NCBI GenBank assembly: GCA_040218445.1
Contig: JAVJRK010000011.1
Span: 310,001-374,000 of the forward strand
Reading direction: 5' to 3'
DNA: 64,000 bases
Source of the DNA: UBA1479 sp040218445
GTDB lineage: Bacteria; Pseudomonadota; Alphaproteobacteria; Rhodospirillales; Casp-alpha2
Position 1 is the stretch's first letter; each line of letters begins with the position of its first letter. A program made the position numbers and the translations under genes. The notes under the pieces were generated by a model, which was not told where the DNA came from, did no database searches, and saw only the letters and a list, made by a program, of their open reading frames with translations. Below are positions 52,740 to 61,084 of the stretch, in pieces.

Positions 52740-54493
52740 AGCGGGCGGCTGTCGAGCGTCAGCAGAAGAACATCAACGCCGTAGAACTGTTCATGGCGGA
52801 CCCGGTCGGCGATACCGCTGAGAATACGCAATCCCACATCATCCGCCCGCGGCAGGGCATTTCGGTCGAACCCTTCGACCGCCTGCTCCAGGTTCACATC
52901 CATGGCACCGGACAGAATCTCGACCTCGATGGTGTCGTGCTCCGGCCGCGCGGATACGCGTAACTTGCGGGCACGGCCCCCGGTTTCATCCGCCAATTGA
53001 CCGATCAGGAATAACATCGCTTCTTCCCCCGCCAGTTCCAGGCGTAAGACCGCGCGATGGTCCCAACCGGCTTTTGTCCCGGCCTCGGTCAGATATTCCT
53101 GTAGCTGGGGAATTGAAGACAGGGATGCGGGCAAATCCAGGCTTTTCACCCGGTCACGCTTGAAGCTCAGCAATACCGACATCAGGATCGCCACGACACC
53201 GCCCGCCGTCATGCCGTTGTCGAACAGCTGGCGGGCCCAGTCAGGCATATAATCGGCAAACAGGGCCTGTTCTTCGAACCCGACGGCCAGCCAGAACGCG
53301 ACGCAAACGATCATCCCGTTGTCGAAGCTGAGGCCGTCCTCTGTCACCAGTTTCAGGCCGTGCATGAACAACAGAATGATCAGCAGCCCGATATAGGCGG
53401 CGGCGATGGGTGCCGGGATGGTGATCAGAAACATCGCGACCTTCGGGCAGAACGCGAACAGGAACAGGAAAGCCCCGCCGAACAGCCCCACGGCGCGCGC
53501 ACCGACGCCGGTCAGTTCAACCACGGACAGGCTGGTGGAATAGGTCGTATTGGGCAGGGTTCCCAGCAGGCCTGACAGAAAATTGCCCAACCCGTCGGCG
53601 TTAACCGCCCCCTGAACAGCGCGGAAATCGATGGGTTCCTGCCGGCGTTTGGACAGACGCTGGATGGCGACCCCATCACCATAGGTTTCAATTGCACCGA
53701 CGATGGTGACGATGGCGAAGGGAACCAGCAGGCGCCAGAAATCCGTACCGAATGTCAGGTCCAGGCCGGGCCAAACGCCGACCGGCAAGCCGATCCAATC
53801 CGCCTCGGCGACTTTGCTGAAATCATAAGCCCCCATGGCCACGGCCAGGACGTATCCGACGATCACACCGATGATCGGCCCCCAAAGGCGCACCGGCCCT
53901 TTGCCGAACAGGGAAACACCGACAATCACGACAAAGGTCGCGATTGCGGTAAGCGGCGCGGCCGCGCTGCCTTCGGGAACGCTGGGCATGGGGACGCTTA
54001 ACATATTGAAGACAATCGGAAAGACGGTTACGGCAACGACCATCAGAACAGTCCCGCCGACCGTCGGCGTGATGATCCGCCGCAGATAGCCCAGCCGGAA
54101 CGAGAACACGAATTGGATCAGCGACGACATCAGCACCAGGGTCGCCAAAAGCGCCAAGCCGCCCGATTTCAAGGCATCCACGGATACCGCCATGAACGCA
54201 CCGGACGTCCCCATGAACAGCACGAAGCCCGCACCGAAACGCCCCAGAACCGGCACCTTGAGCGGCCGCGCCTGGATCATCGTGGTGATGCCGCAAACGA
54301 TAAGGGCCGCGAATACGGCCCAAGACGCCGTGCTGTCAGGCAGCCCCGCCGCGCGAATAACGATAACCGGGGCCAGGACGATGCCGGCGATGATCAAGAC
54401 CACAACCTGAAAACCCATCGCCGCCGACAATGCCGGCGGCGGATTTTCGTCCACTGCGTATTTCAGGTCCGTTTCCCGGCTTTCGTCGCTCAT
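52736..54493 (-). CDS. Nucleobase permease with C-terminal ATPase-like domain
   Basis: A 585-residue protein. Residues about 20-440 are a uracil/xanthine permease (NCS2 family, SLC23): about 12 helices with GLGNFLSGLLGTLPNTTYSTSLSVVELTGVGARAVG near 275 and AAYIGLLIILLFMHG. Residues about 460-585 form an extra soluble domain resembling anti-sigma / histidine-kinase-type ATPases: RAVLRLELAGEEAMLFLIGQLADE (N-box-like Glu, Asn lost) and DDVGLRILSGIADRVRHEQ (like the G-box). The usual ATP lid is not clear, so it may be a degenerate regulator. It lies next to bfd with a Fur box between them. Confidence 0.85.
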   Translation of the reverse strand: MSDESRETDLKYAVDENPPPALSAAMGFQVVVLIIAGIVLAPVIVIRAAGLPDSTASWAVFAALIVCGITTMIQARPLKVPVLGRFGAGFVLFMGTSGAFMAVSVDALKSGGLALLATLVLMSSLIQFVFSFRLGYLRRIITPTVGGTVLMVVAVTVFPIVFNMLSVPMPSVPEGSAAAPLTAIATFVVIVGVSLFGKGPVRLWGPIIGVIVGYVLAVAMGAYDFSKVAEADWIGLPVGVWPGLDLTFGTDFWRLLVPFAIVTIVGAIETYGDGVAIQRLSKRRQEPIDFRAVQGAVNADGLGNFLSGLLGTLPNTTYSTSLSVVELTGVGARAVGLFGGAFLFLFAFCPKVAMFLITIPAPIAAAYIGLLIILLFMHGLKLVTEDGLSFDNGMIVCVAFWLAVGFEEQALFADYMPDWARQLFDNGMTAGGVVAILMSVLLSFKRDRVKSLDLPASLSSIPQLQEYLTEAGTKAGWDHRAVLRLELAGEEAMLFLIGQLADETGGRARKLRVSARPEHDTIEVEILSGAMDVNLEQAVEGFDRNALPRADDVGLRILSGIADRVRHEQFYGVDVLLLTLDSRPL

Positions 54494-54656
54494 CGCTTAT
54501 CCTCTCCCCCTTAACCAAAAATTGCATGCAAATGGCAGTCTTCACGCTTGGGAATAAAAATCCCCTCTTTCCCTGCCTCCGTTCAAGGAGAAAAGCCTGA
54601 AAATTTCCCGCCCAAGACAAAAATGCCCCTTGAAACCATCAAGCCGATATTCGACA

Positions 54657-54686
54657 TTGACAATCATTCTCAAAATTAATGATAAT
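54657..54686 (+). promoter_or_regulatory. bfd promoter
   Basis: A TTGACA -35 box at 54657-54662 and a GATAAT -10 box at 54681-54686, spaced by 18 bases. The -10 box lies inside the Fur box. Transcription would start near 54693, about 30 bases before the bfd start codon. Confidence 0.65.
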
Positions 54687-54694
54687 CATTATCA
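54675..54694. promoter_or_regulatory. Fur box
   Basis: AATGATAATCATTATC matches the core of the Fur consensus and overlaps the -10 of the bfd promoter. Bound Fur-iron would repress bfd, so bfd is expected to be made in iron-poor cells. Confidence 0.88.
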
Positions 54695-54723
54695 ACGACA
54701 ATCAATCCTTGGGACCGTCATCC

Positions 54724-54957
54724 ATGTACGTCTGCAATTGCAACGGAATAACTGAAACGGAAGTCAAAGAAGCGGTGCAATCCGGTGCCCAGCAATGGGA
54801 CGACGTACATACCTATTTCGACTGCGCGCCCTGCTGCGGCAAATGCGAATGCGAAATTTCCGAAGCCATCTGCCAAGCCCGGACCCAGGGAAAATCCAAG
54901 CGCAAGAAAAAGGGCGAGGCGCTGTTCGGTGCTCCCGCCATGGTTCCCGCCGCCTGA
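54724..54957 (+). CDS. bfd: Bacterioferritin-associated ferredoxin
   Basis: A 77-residue [2Fe-2S] protein that delivers electrons to bacterioferritin to release stored iron. Cluster ligands match E. coli Bfd: Cys4, Cys6, Cys38 and Cys41 (MYVCNCNGIT and FDCAPCCGKCECE), with extra Cys34, 37 and 43. An extended basic tail (KSKRKKKGEALFG) is unusual. The ATG at 54724 is fixed by MYVCNCNGI. It is convergent with the iron ABC ATPase gene (20-base gap) and preceded by a Fur-controlled promoter. No bacterioferritin gene is in the window. Confidence 0.94.
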   Translation: MYVCNCNGITETEVKEAVQSGAQQWDDVHTYFDCAPCCGKCECEISEAICQARTQGKSKRKKKGEALFGAPAMVPAA

Positions 54958-54976
54958 TCCGGCTTCCTTAAATCTT

Positions 54977-55780
54977 TTAAATCAATTGCGATACAGGGTC
55001 CGGGATACACACCCGGATCGGCTGGCCCGTGCCGCTGTCTGCAACCTCGGTAATGCGGATCGGAATTCCGTACACATCACTCAGCGCCGCCCCGGTCAAC
55101 ACATCCCCGCTCTTCCCGGCGGCATAGACCCCGCCTGACTTCATCAAGACCGCCGCCGCGGCAAAGCGCAAGGCATGGTCCGGATGATGGGACGAAACGA
55201 TGATGGTTCGCCCTGCCCCCGCCAATCGCCGGATACATTCCAACACATGGAACTGATTGGCAAAATCCAGACTGGCGGTCGGTTCGTCCATGAAAATGAG
55301 GGGCGCTTCCTGGGCCAAAGCGCGGGCGATCAAAACCAGTTGCCGCTGCCCGCCGCTGATTGCCGTGAACGACCGGCGGGCAAGATCGACGATCCGCAGT
55401 TCGGTAAGTGCGGCCTCGGCAACCCGGCGGTCTTCCGTCCCCGGGGCAGAGAACATGCCCAAATGCGGAGCCCGCCCCATCAGAACCACATCCATCACGG
55501 AAAACGGGAAATAACCTTCGACCACCTGGGGGACATAGGCGATCCGTTTGGCGATTTCAGAACGTGGCAGGGAGGTAAGATCATCGCCGCCGATCAACAC
55601 CTGCCCGCCCTGCGGATGCAGCAGACCCAGAAGCGTTCTGAACAGCGTCGTCTTGCCGCATCCGTTGGGCCCCAGAAGGGCCGTGACCACACCGCCGTCA
55701 ATAACCAGGTTCATGTCCCGGCCCACGGGATGCCCCGGATAGCCGGTCGCCAGACCCCGTGTTTCAACCGCTACCGCCAT
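54977..55780 (-). CDS. Iron/siderophore-type ABC transporter ATP-binding protein
   Basis: A 267-residue FecE/FhuC/BtuD-like ATPase. Walker A GPNGCGKTTLF, signature ISGGQRQLVLIARAL, Walker B LIFMDEPTASLD, switch His in VSSHHPDHAL. The ATG at 55780 is chosen: it overlaps the permease stop by 10 bases, while a reading from 55807 would run further into that gene. Last gene of a binding protein-permease-ATPase operon; importer for ferric siderophore, haem or cobalamin. Confidence 0.9.
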   Translation of the reverse strand: MAVAVETRGLATGYPGHPVGRDMNLVIDGGVVTALLGPNGCGKTTLFRTLLGLLHPQGGQVLIGGDDLTSLPRSEIAKRIAYVPQVVEGYFPFSVMDVVLMGRAPHLGMFSAPGTEDRRVAEAALTELRIVDLARRSFTAISGGQRQLVLIARALAQEAPLIFMDEPTASLDFANQFHVLECIRRLAGAGRTIIVSSHHPDHALRFAAAAVLMKSGGVYAAGKSGDVLTGAALSDVYGIPIRITEVADSGTGQPIRVCIPDPVSQLI

Positions 55781-56805
55781 GACAGCCGCGCCCGGGCCAG
55801 AACCCACAGGAACAAGGGTGCCCCGACAAAGGCATTGAGAATGCCCAGGGGAATTTCCACCGTTGTCGCCGCGCGGGCCAGCGTGTCCACGCCCAACAGA
55901 TAAATCGCCCCCAGCAACACCGTCGCCGGCAACAGGCGGGAGAATTCAGGGCCGACAATGAACCGCGCCATATGCGGGATGATCAACCCGACCCAACCGA
56001 TGGTCCCGGCGATGGCGACCACGGCCGAGGTCGCCAAGGTCGCGCAGACCACCAGGATCAGGCGCAGGCGTTCCGTATCGATGCCCAGGGCACGGGCCTC
56101 GTCATCACCCAATGACATCAGGTTGACCCGCCAGCGCAGGAACAACAACGGGACAAGACCCAACGCCACCGCCGGCCAGGCCGTGCCCAAATCCGAATAG
56201 GTCACACCGGCAAGCGAGCCCATCAGCCAGAAGGTAATGGCCGGCAGTTGATCATAAGGGTCCGCCAAATAAGTCAGGACCGCGATCCCCGCCCCCATGA
56301 CGGCACCGATCACCACCCCCGCCAGCACCAGCACCAGAACCGGGTCATGGGCACCGCGCACAGCCTTGGAGACGAAGTACACCATGGCCACCGCCGCCAG
56401 ACCGAACACAAAGGCCATGCCCTGGATCGCCGCCACCGGCAAAGACAGAAAGATCGCCAGAACCGCCCCCAGGCCGGCCCCCGATGTCACCCCCAGAATG
56501 TCGGGGGCGACCAGAGGGTTGCGAAACACGGACTGATAGGTCGCCCCCGCCGCCGAAAGCGCCAGGCCGACCAACAACGCCGACGTCAGGCGCGGCACGC
56601 GAATGTCCATCACGACGGCCCGGGCGCGCTCGGATACGTCTTGCGGAAAACCAGTCACGGCTTCCCACAAGATACGGGCGACATCCCCCATGGATACGGG
56701 AAACTGCCCCACCGTGGCGGCCGCGAAAAACAATGCCGCAGCCCCGCCCACGCCCGCAGCCGCCCAGGCGGCGCGGCGGGTCAATATGCCGGGTTCCTGT
56801 GCCAC
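55771..56805 (-). CDS. FecCD-family ABC transporter permease
   Basis: A 344-residue inner-membrane permease with about ten helices. Signatures: RVPRLTSALLVGLALSAAGATYQSVFRNPLVAPDILGVTSGAGLGAVLAI (classic FecCD block, near 70-120), ATSAVVAIAGTIGWVGLIIPHMARFIVGPEF near 265, and VEIPLGILNAFVGAPLFLWVL at the end. It forms a homodimer channel; the ATPase and binding protein are its neighbours. It starts one base after the binding-protein gene, so they are coupled. Confidence 0.93.
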   Translation of the reverse strand: MAQEPGILTRRAAWAAAGVGGAAALFFAAATVGQFPVSMGDVARILWEAVTGFPQDVSERARAVVMDIRVPRLTSALLVGLALSAAGATYQSVFRNPLVAPDILGVTSGAGLGAVLAIFLSLPVAAIQGMAFVFGLAAVAMVYFVSKAVRGAHDPVLVLVLAGVVIGAVMGAGIAVLTYLADPYDQLPAITFWLMGSLAGVTYSDLGTAWPAVALGLVPLLFLRWRVNLMSLGDDEARALGIDTERLRLILVVCATLATSAVVAIAGTIGWVGLIIPHMARFIVGPEFSRLLPATVLLGAIYLLGVDTLARAATTVEIPLGILNAFVGAPLFLWVLARARLSWR

Positions 56806-56806
56806 T

Positions 56807-57886
56807 TTATCCGCGTCTGGGGTTGCCGGGGTGGGACCCGGGGCCCAGAACCTTGGCCAGGCGGTCGGCGTCCAGGTCGGAATGATAAAAGAACGTATAG
56901 AAATCCCGCGCCCGGTCAGGCAGGTCCGCCAGGAACCGGTCCGGATACAGCACGGCCAGCAACCAATGCAGGCCGATCAAACGGTTGGCCGAAGGCGGCC
57001 GGTCGAACCATCCCCAGGGAATGGTTGGGGACAGGTAAACCCGCCCATCCTTGACGGCGCGCAGCGTCTTCCACACATCGTGGGTCCAGATCAGATCGAA
57101 GAAATTCGGATCAGTCGTCAACACGACATCCGGATCCCATCCCAGAACCTGTTCCAACGAGACTTGGGTCAATCCTCCTTCGCCCGCTTCGGCGGCGACA
57201 TTGACCGCACCGGCATATGACAGCAACTCGATATTGATCGAGCCCTTAAGCCCGGTCTGCAGGCCGTCCGCCCCCCGCCCGTAATAGACCCGCGGGCGGG
57301 ATGCCGCGAGGATTGCCGCACGGGCCCGGGACAATTCATCGATGATCGCCTGGGCCTTGGCGGCGCAGGCACGGCCGCGTTCGGGCCGGCCGATCAAATC
57401 GCCGACAGTCATGAAAGAAGTCGGAATGTTGTCGAACCGCCCATCAATCAGGGCATAGGGAATTCCGGTTTGGTCCTGCACCCGGTCCGCAAGCGAGATA
57501 TAGATCGGCTTGATCGAGCCGTAATCCAGGATCAGATCCGGCCGCATGGCCATCACCGTTTCCAGGTTGGCACTGCCACCGCGCCCGGTCAGTCGCCCGG
57601 TCGTCGGCAGGTCATGGTATTTTTCAGGAATACCCGCGCGCTCGGCGCCACGCAATGGCCGGGTCCAGCCGGCCATCAGGTCCGGGGCCATCATATACAG
57701 AAAGATCGAGGCCGGCGGCCCGGCGGGAAAGACTTTGCCGACCCGATCGGGAACCGGGACGGCACGGCCGGCGGAATCGGTCATGCGGCGGGCCGCCACG
57801 GCCCGCCCGATCATGTCCGGAAAGTTCAGACCGCAAGCCCCAAGGCTTCCGATCAACCCCAGAAGATGTCGTCGATCAAGGCGCAT
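56807..57886 (-). CDS. Iron/siderophore-type ABC substrate-binding protein
   Basis: A 359-residue periplasmic cluster III (BtuF/FepB-like) binding protein. The N-terminus MRLDRRHLLGLIGSLGACGLN has a twin Arg-like start and could be Tat or lipoprotein-like. TroA-like core: RVGKVFPAGPPASIFLYMM, NLETVMAMRPDLILDYG and QVLGWDPDVVLTTDPNF. It supplies ferric siderophore, haem or another chelate. No outer-membrane TonB receptor lies in the window, and no Fur box was found in front of it. It follows the FAH-family gene by 78 bases on the same strand. Confidence 0.88.
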   Translation of the reverse strand: MRLDRRHLLGLIGSLGACGLNFPDMIGRAVAARRMTDSAGRAVPVPDRVGKVFPAGPPASIFLYMMAPDLMAGWTRPLRGAERAGIPEKYHDLPTTGRLTGRGGSANLETVMAMRPDLILDYGSIKPIYISLADRVQDQTGIPYALIDGRFDNIPTSFMTVGDLIGRPERGRACAAKAQAIIDELSRARAAILAASRPRVYYGRGADGLQTGLKGSINIELLSYAGAVNVAAEAGEGGLTQVSLEQVLGWDPDVVLTTDPNFFDLIWTHDVWKTLRAVKDGRVYLSPTIPWGWFDRPPSANRLIGLHWLLAVLYPDRFLADLPDRARDFYTFFYHSDLDADRLAKVLGPGSHPGNPRRG

Positions 57887-57964
57887 TCCGTCGATCCTCC
57901 CACCCGATGGAGCCTAGCGTCCAGTCTAGGAGATCACCTGCGCTTCAAAGAACGCCAAAAATTC

Positions 57965-58831
57965 TCAGGTTTCGTCGACGATGGGATTGCCCAGCACGCC
58001 GATACCTTCGATCTCGACCTCGACCCGATCACCCGGCTTCATCCATCCCGGCGGGTTCATGGCATGGGCCACGCCGGACGGCGTTCCCGTGGCAACCACG
58101 TCGCCCGGTTCCAAGGTCATGAACTCGGACAGGATAGAGATCAGGCGTGCCGTGCCGAAAATCATGTCGCCGGTGTTGGAATCCTGGCGGGTTTCGCCGT
58201 TGACCCGCGACGTGATGCGCAGGCCCGAAGCCCCCGCCGGCAGGTCTTCCGGCGTGACCACGACGGGTCCCAACGGCCCCGTACCGTCAAAGTTCTTGCC
58301 CTGGGTCCATTGCGGCGTATAGCGCTGCCAGGCGCGCACCGACACGTCATTGAACATGGTGTATCCGAACACATGGCTCAGTGCCGTTTCCTCGGGGATC
58401 GCGCGCCCGCCCTTGCCGACGATGAAGGTCAATTCGGCCTCGTAATCCAGCTGATCGCAAACCTTGGGCAGGATCACGGGGGCTTCGGCCGCGACCAGGG
58501 ACGACGCCCAACGCACGAACAGCGACGGGTATTTGGGAATGTCATGCCCGCCTTCCTTGGCATGCAGGGCATAGTTCAAGCCGACGCAGACGAATTTGTT
58601 GGGACGTTCGATCGGCAATGCCGGTTTGACATCGACCAACGGAAGACGCGCACGATCCGGAGCCGCCGCGACGGCCCCCACGACGCGGGCCAGGCCTTCG
58701 CCCCCCGACTGGATCAGGTCGATCATTGTTTTCGGCAAGTTGTCGCCCAATGCAGGCACGTCGATCACTTTGTCGTCCTGAACAACGCCCAGGCGCGCAC
58801 CGGCGCCCGCGTCAAACATCATCAGCTTCAT
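57965..58831 (-). CDS. Fumarylacetoacetate hydrolase family protein
   Basis: A 288-residue enzyme of the FAH fold. Metal site: YEAELTFIVGKGGRAIPEETALSHVFGYTMFNDVSVR (Glu and Asp ligands) and WTQGKNFDGTGPLGPVVVT, ending PGDRVEVEIEGIGVLGNPI, which is the family C-terminus. Related enzymes split acylpyruvates or 2-oxo-4-enoates, or isomerise/decarboxylate homoprotocatechuate intermediates. The ATG at 58831 is set by MKLMMFDAG, matching family starts; the longer reading to 58945 has no similarity. It is the first gene in a minus-strand run with the iron ABC importer. Confidence 0.9.
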   Translation of the reverse strand: MKLMMFDAGAGARLGVVQDDKVIDVPALGDNLPKTMIDLIQSGGEGLARVVGAVAAAPDRARLPLVDVKPALPIERPNKFVCVGLNYALHAKEGGHDIPKYPSLFVRWASSLVAAEAPVILPKVCDQLDYEAELTFIVGKGGRAIPEETALSHVFGYTMFNDVSVRAWQRYTPQWTQGKNFDGTGPLGPVVVTPEDLPAGASGLRITSRVNGETRQDSNTGDMIFGTARLISILSEFMTLEPGDVVATGTPSGVAHAMNPPGWMKPGDRVEVEIEGIGVLGNPIVDET

Positions 58832-58869
58832 GGATGGTATTCCTCTTGGTGTGGTCTTGGTTGGCCATG

Positions 58870-58894
58870 AAAAGGCCCCTGACATGGGGCTTTT
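58870..58894 (-). terminator. Terminator of the response regulator gene
   Basis: AAAAGGCCCC pairs with GGGGCTTTT around a TGACAT loop, with one bulged G; the minus-strand side ends in T. It lies about 70 bases after the response regulator stop on the minus strand. Confidence 0.65.
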
Positions 58895-58966
58895 GTCAAC
58901 TCTGTGTCCGCAAATTCTATCATTGCCGCCGCCGGGTGTCCCCAACCGTTCGAAGCAGGTAGTGCT

Positions 58967-59350
58967 CTACACCTCATCGCCCAGAAGCTGGCGGACGGCC
59001 GCAATGACATCCTTGTTGGCAAAGGGTTTGGGGACAAACATATCCGCCCCGCTATCCAGGGCAGCTTCCCGGTCTCCCCGCTGTCCCCGTGCCGTCAGGA
59101 TCAAAACCGGTATCTTAGCCCCGCGATCGTCCTGGCGCAGACGGCGAAGAACCTCGAACCCGTCCAGTTCCGGCAGCATGACATCAAGAATGATCAGGTC
59201 TGGAACCAAATCCAGAGCTGTATCCAGGCCTTGCCGGCCATCCGGTTTGGCGGTGACGGCATACCCTGCGCGCTCCAAAAGGAACGACAGAGGTTCGGCG
59301 ATATTGGGCTCGTCCTCCACGATCAGGACGTGTTTCGGTTCTTTCGACAT
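58967..59350 (-). CDS. Single-domain response regulator
   Basis: A 127-residue CheY-like receiver domain with no output domain. The acidic pocket is VEDEP (Glu12, Asp13), phosphoacceptor Asp56 in LIILDVMLPELDGFEVL, Thr in LILTARGQ and Lys in FVPKPFANKD. No sensor kinase lies nearby. It is 90 bases downstream of the ScfR-type regulator, which carries an H-box-like sequence, so a phosphorelay between the two is conceivable but unproven. Confidence 0.9.
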   Translation of the reverse strand: MSKEPKHVLIVEDEPNIAEPLSFLLERAGYAVTAKPDGRQGLDTALDLVPDLIILDVMLPELDGFEVLRRLRQDDRGAKIPVLILTARGQRGDREAALDSGADMFVPKPFANKDVIAAVRQLLGDEV

Positions 59351-59440
59351 CGATGCCGACCCCCTGTTTCGCTGCGCCTCGGCGCGCGCCCCCGCCTAAA
59401 TAGACACCATTTGGCCGCGCACATCAAAGATCACGTCCAC

Positions 59441-60835
59441 TTATTCAAGGAACGGGTCTTCGACCCGATGGTCGCAGGACCGCCGGTCGCACAGCCGGCA
59501 ACTGGGCCCCACTTCCTCGACGATCGCCGATGGATCAGGAGCATAGACCGTAAAGGCCGCATCCGCTTCGGACATGGCCAGCATGTCGGTCAGATAATGG
59601 CGCGGCCGACCAAATCCCGACGGTCCGACATGACGGGCCCGGGCCACGAACACGAACCGGTCCCCCGATGGAAACAACGCACGCTGGCGGATGATCGATT
59701 CCGGCGATTGCTGCGCGCGGTACAGCGCCCATAACGGACAGGCCGCCGCATAACGGGGGATTGCCAGCTCGTCACGCCCCACGACCTCGATGATCGTCCC
59801 TGCCGCATTGGCCTGAAGATAGGTCAACCTGGGCACGCCGTTTTGACGGGGAATGGCCGTCAAACGGTGACAGACCGTCGTGACATCGACGGAGAAAGCT
59901 TCCGATAGCGCTTCGATGTCGTAGGCCAGCTCCCTTGCCCGTTCGACGAACGGCGCCATCGGCATCAAGATCGCACCGACGGCATAATCCGCCAGCAGCC
60001 GGCGGGCGCGCTCGCGGGCGGTCGCGGTTTCAATCTGCGGGTGATCGGCGACGATCTCCTCGATGATCGGGCGCAAATGTTTATCCGTCAGCTGGCGCGA
60101 CAGATCCCGGCGGGACACCGGATGGGGATCGGTCAAAGTTTCATTCAAAGGGCCGGCTGCATGTTCGATTTCGGAGAAATGATTATCATTTGAATCGAAC
60201 AGAGCCTCGACCTCGTCCAACGGGGTCATGACCCTTTGCGTATCCTCCGCCTTGTCCAGATAGGCGGCCAGGGCTTCGCCGACGTCCGAAAGGACCCGTG
60301 CTTCCTCGTTGATGATGCCAAGAAAGCGATCCCGACGGTCGGCCGACGCATCGGGATATTCCACCAGAATTTCCGCCGCCGACCGGATGGCGGCAACACG
60401 GGTTAGCATGCGGTGGATGGCTTCGCCCAGAAACGGATCATTGGACATGCGGTCGGACAGTATCTGTGCCTTGGCCGTGGCTTCCCGTTCGGAATGGGCC
60501 AAGGCAGCGACACCTTTTGCCCAACCGGGGAAACGGCCGATCAGTTCGCTGGTACGGTCGGCCTCGATATCAGCGGTGGCCAACGCAGGCAAATGCGCGA
60601 TTTCCGTTAAGGTCGACTGCAAACGCCGTTCGGCAACACCACCGAGATCATCCACCGACAAGCCCAATGTATCGGCAATGTTGCGCAACAATTGCCCCGC
60701 GATACGTCGCTTGTTCCATTCAATAAGGTTCAGATAGGAAGGAGAAATTCCGACTTTACGCGCCAAATCGGCCTGCGTGATGCCGACCTCTTTGCGACGT
60801 TGGCGAATGCGCGTTCCAAGTATGGATGAAAACAT
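59441..60835 (-). CDS. ScfR-type HTH regulator with H-box-like segment
   Basis: A 464-residue regulator of the short-chain-fatty-acyl (ScfR) type. HTH at residues about 8-60 (IRQRRKEVGITQADLARKVGISPSYLNLIEWNKRR). Residues 141-187 read like a histidine-kinase H-box plus second helix (HRMLTRVAAIRSAAEIL and FLGIINEEARVLSDV). A DUF955-like region with no HExxH follows, then the ScfR domain (CPLWALYRAQQSPESIIRQ, FPSGDRFVFVARA) and a Cys motif CRLCDRRSCDHR near 450. Likely controls short-chain acyl metabolism genes, for example the divergent transporter. The start is the first codon in frame that completes the HTH. Confidence 0.85.
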   Translation of the reverse strand: MFSSILGTRIRQRRKEVGITQADLARKVGISPSYLNLIEWNKRRIAGQLLRNIADTLGLSVDDLGGVAERRLQSTLTEIAHLPALATADIEADRTSELIGRFPGWAKGVAALAHSEREATAKAQILSDRMSNDPFLGEAIHRMLTRVAAIRSAAEILVEYPDASADRRDRFLGIINEEARVLSDVGEALAAYLDKAEDTQRVMTPLDEVEALFDSNDNHFSEIEHAAGPLNETLTDPHPVSRRDLSRQLTDKHLRPIIEEIVADHPQIETATARERARRLLADYAVGAILMPMAPFVERARELAYDIEALSEAFSVDVTTVCHRLTAIPRQNGVPRLTYLQANAAGTIIEVVGRDELAIPRYAAACPLWALYRAQQSPESIIRQRALFPSGDRFVFVARARHVGPSGFGRPRHYLTDMLAMSEADAAFTVYAPDPSAIVEEVGPSCRLCDRRSCDHRVEDPFLE

Positions 60836-61084
60836 CCGAACCGTTCCTTTGGCGCTCTCTCAAGGGGGGCTGATGAGAGTCAATTATTGACAAATTTTTT
60901 AACTAAACAAGAATATATTTACTAAATTTTCTCTAAAAATCAAACATATATTGACCAATTTACAAACGCAGCGCAGGGTGTCCGCGGATTTGGGAATCCA
61001 CAAGGAGGCTGTCGCTGTATCGACTAACGCCAGCACGTCTCCTCCGTTCAAACGATAAGAACCTGACATTTTTGGAGACATCTT
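60836..61084. promoter_or_regulatory. AT-rich divergent region
   Basis: A 249-base gap between the ScfR-type gene and the transporter operon. Its left half is very AT-rich and has two TTGAC-starting blocks (TTGACAAATTTTTT and TTGACCAATTTACAAA) plus two AAATTTT runs. It probably holds the operon promoter and regulator sites; no exact operator was assigned. Confidence 0.5.

Noticed and set aside
54522..54531. Palindrome TTGCATGCAA 29 bases before the permease start
   Set aside because: A single copy of a 10-base palindrome with no recognised regulator; may be real but cannot be supported.
60175..60192. Fur-like site AAATGATTATCATTT inside the ScfR-type gene
   Set aside because: It is in the middle of a coding region, has an odd centre and no promoter around it; likely chance, though it resembles the true Fur boxes.
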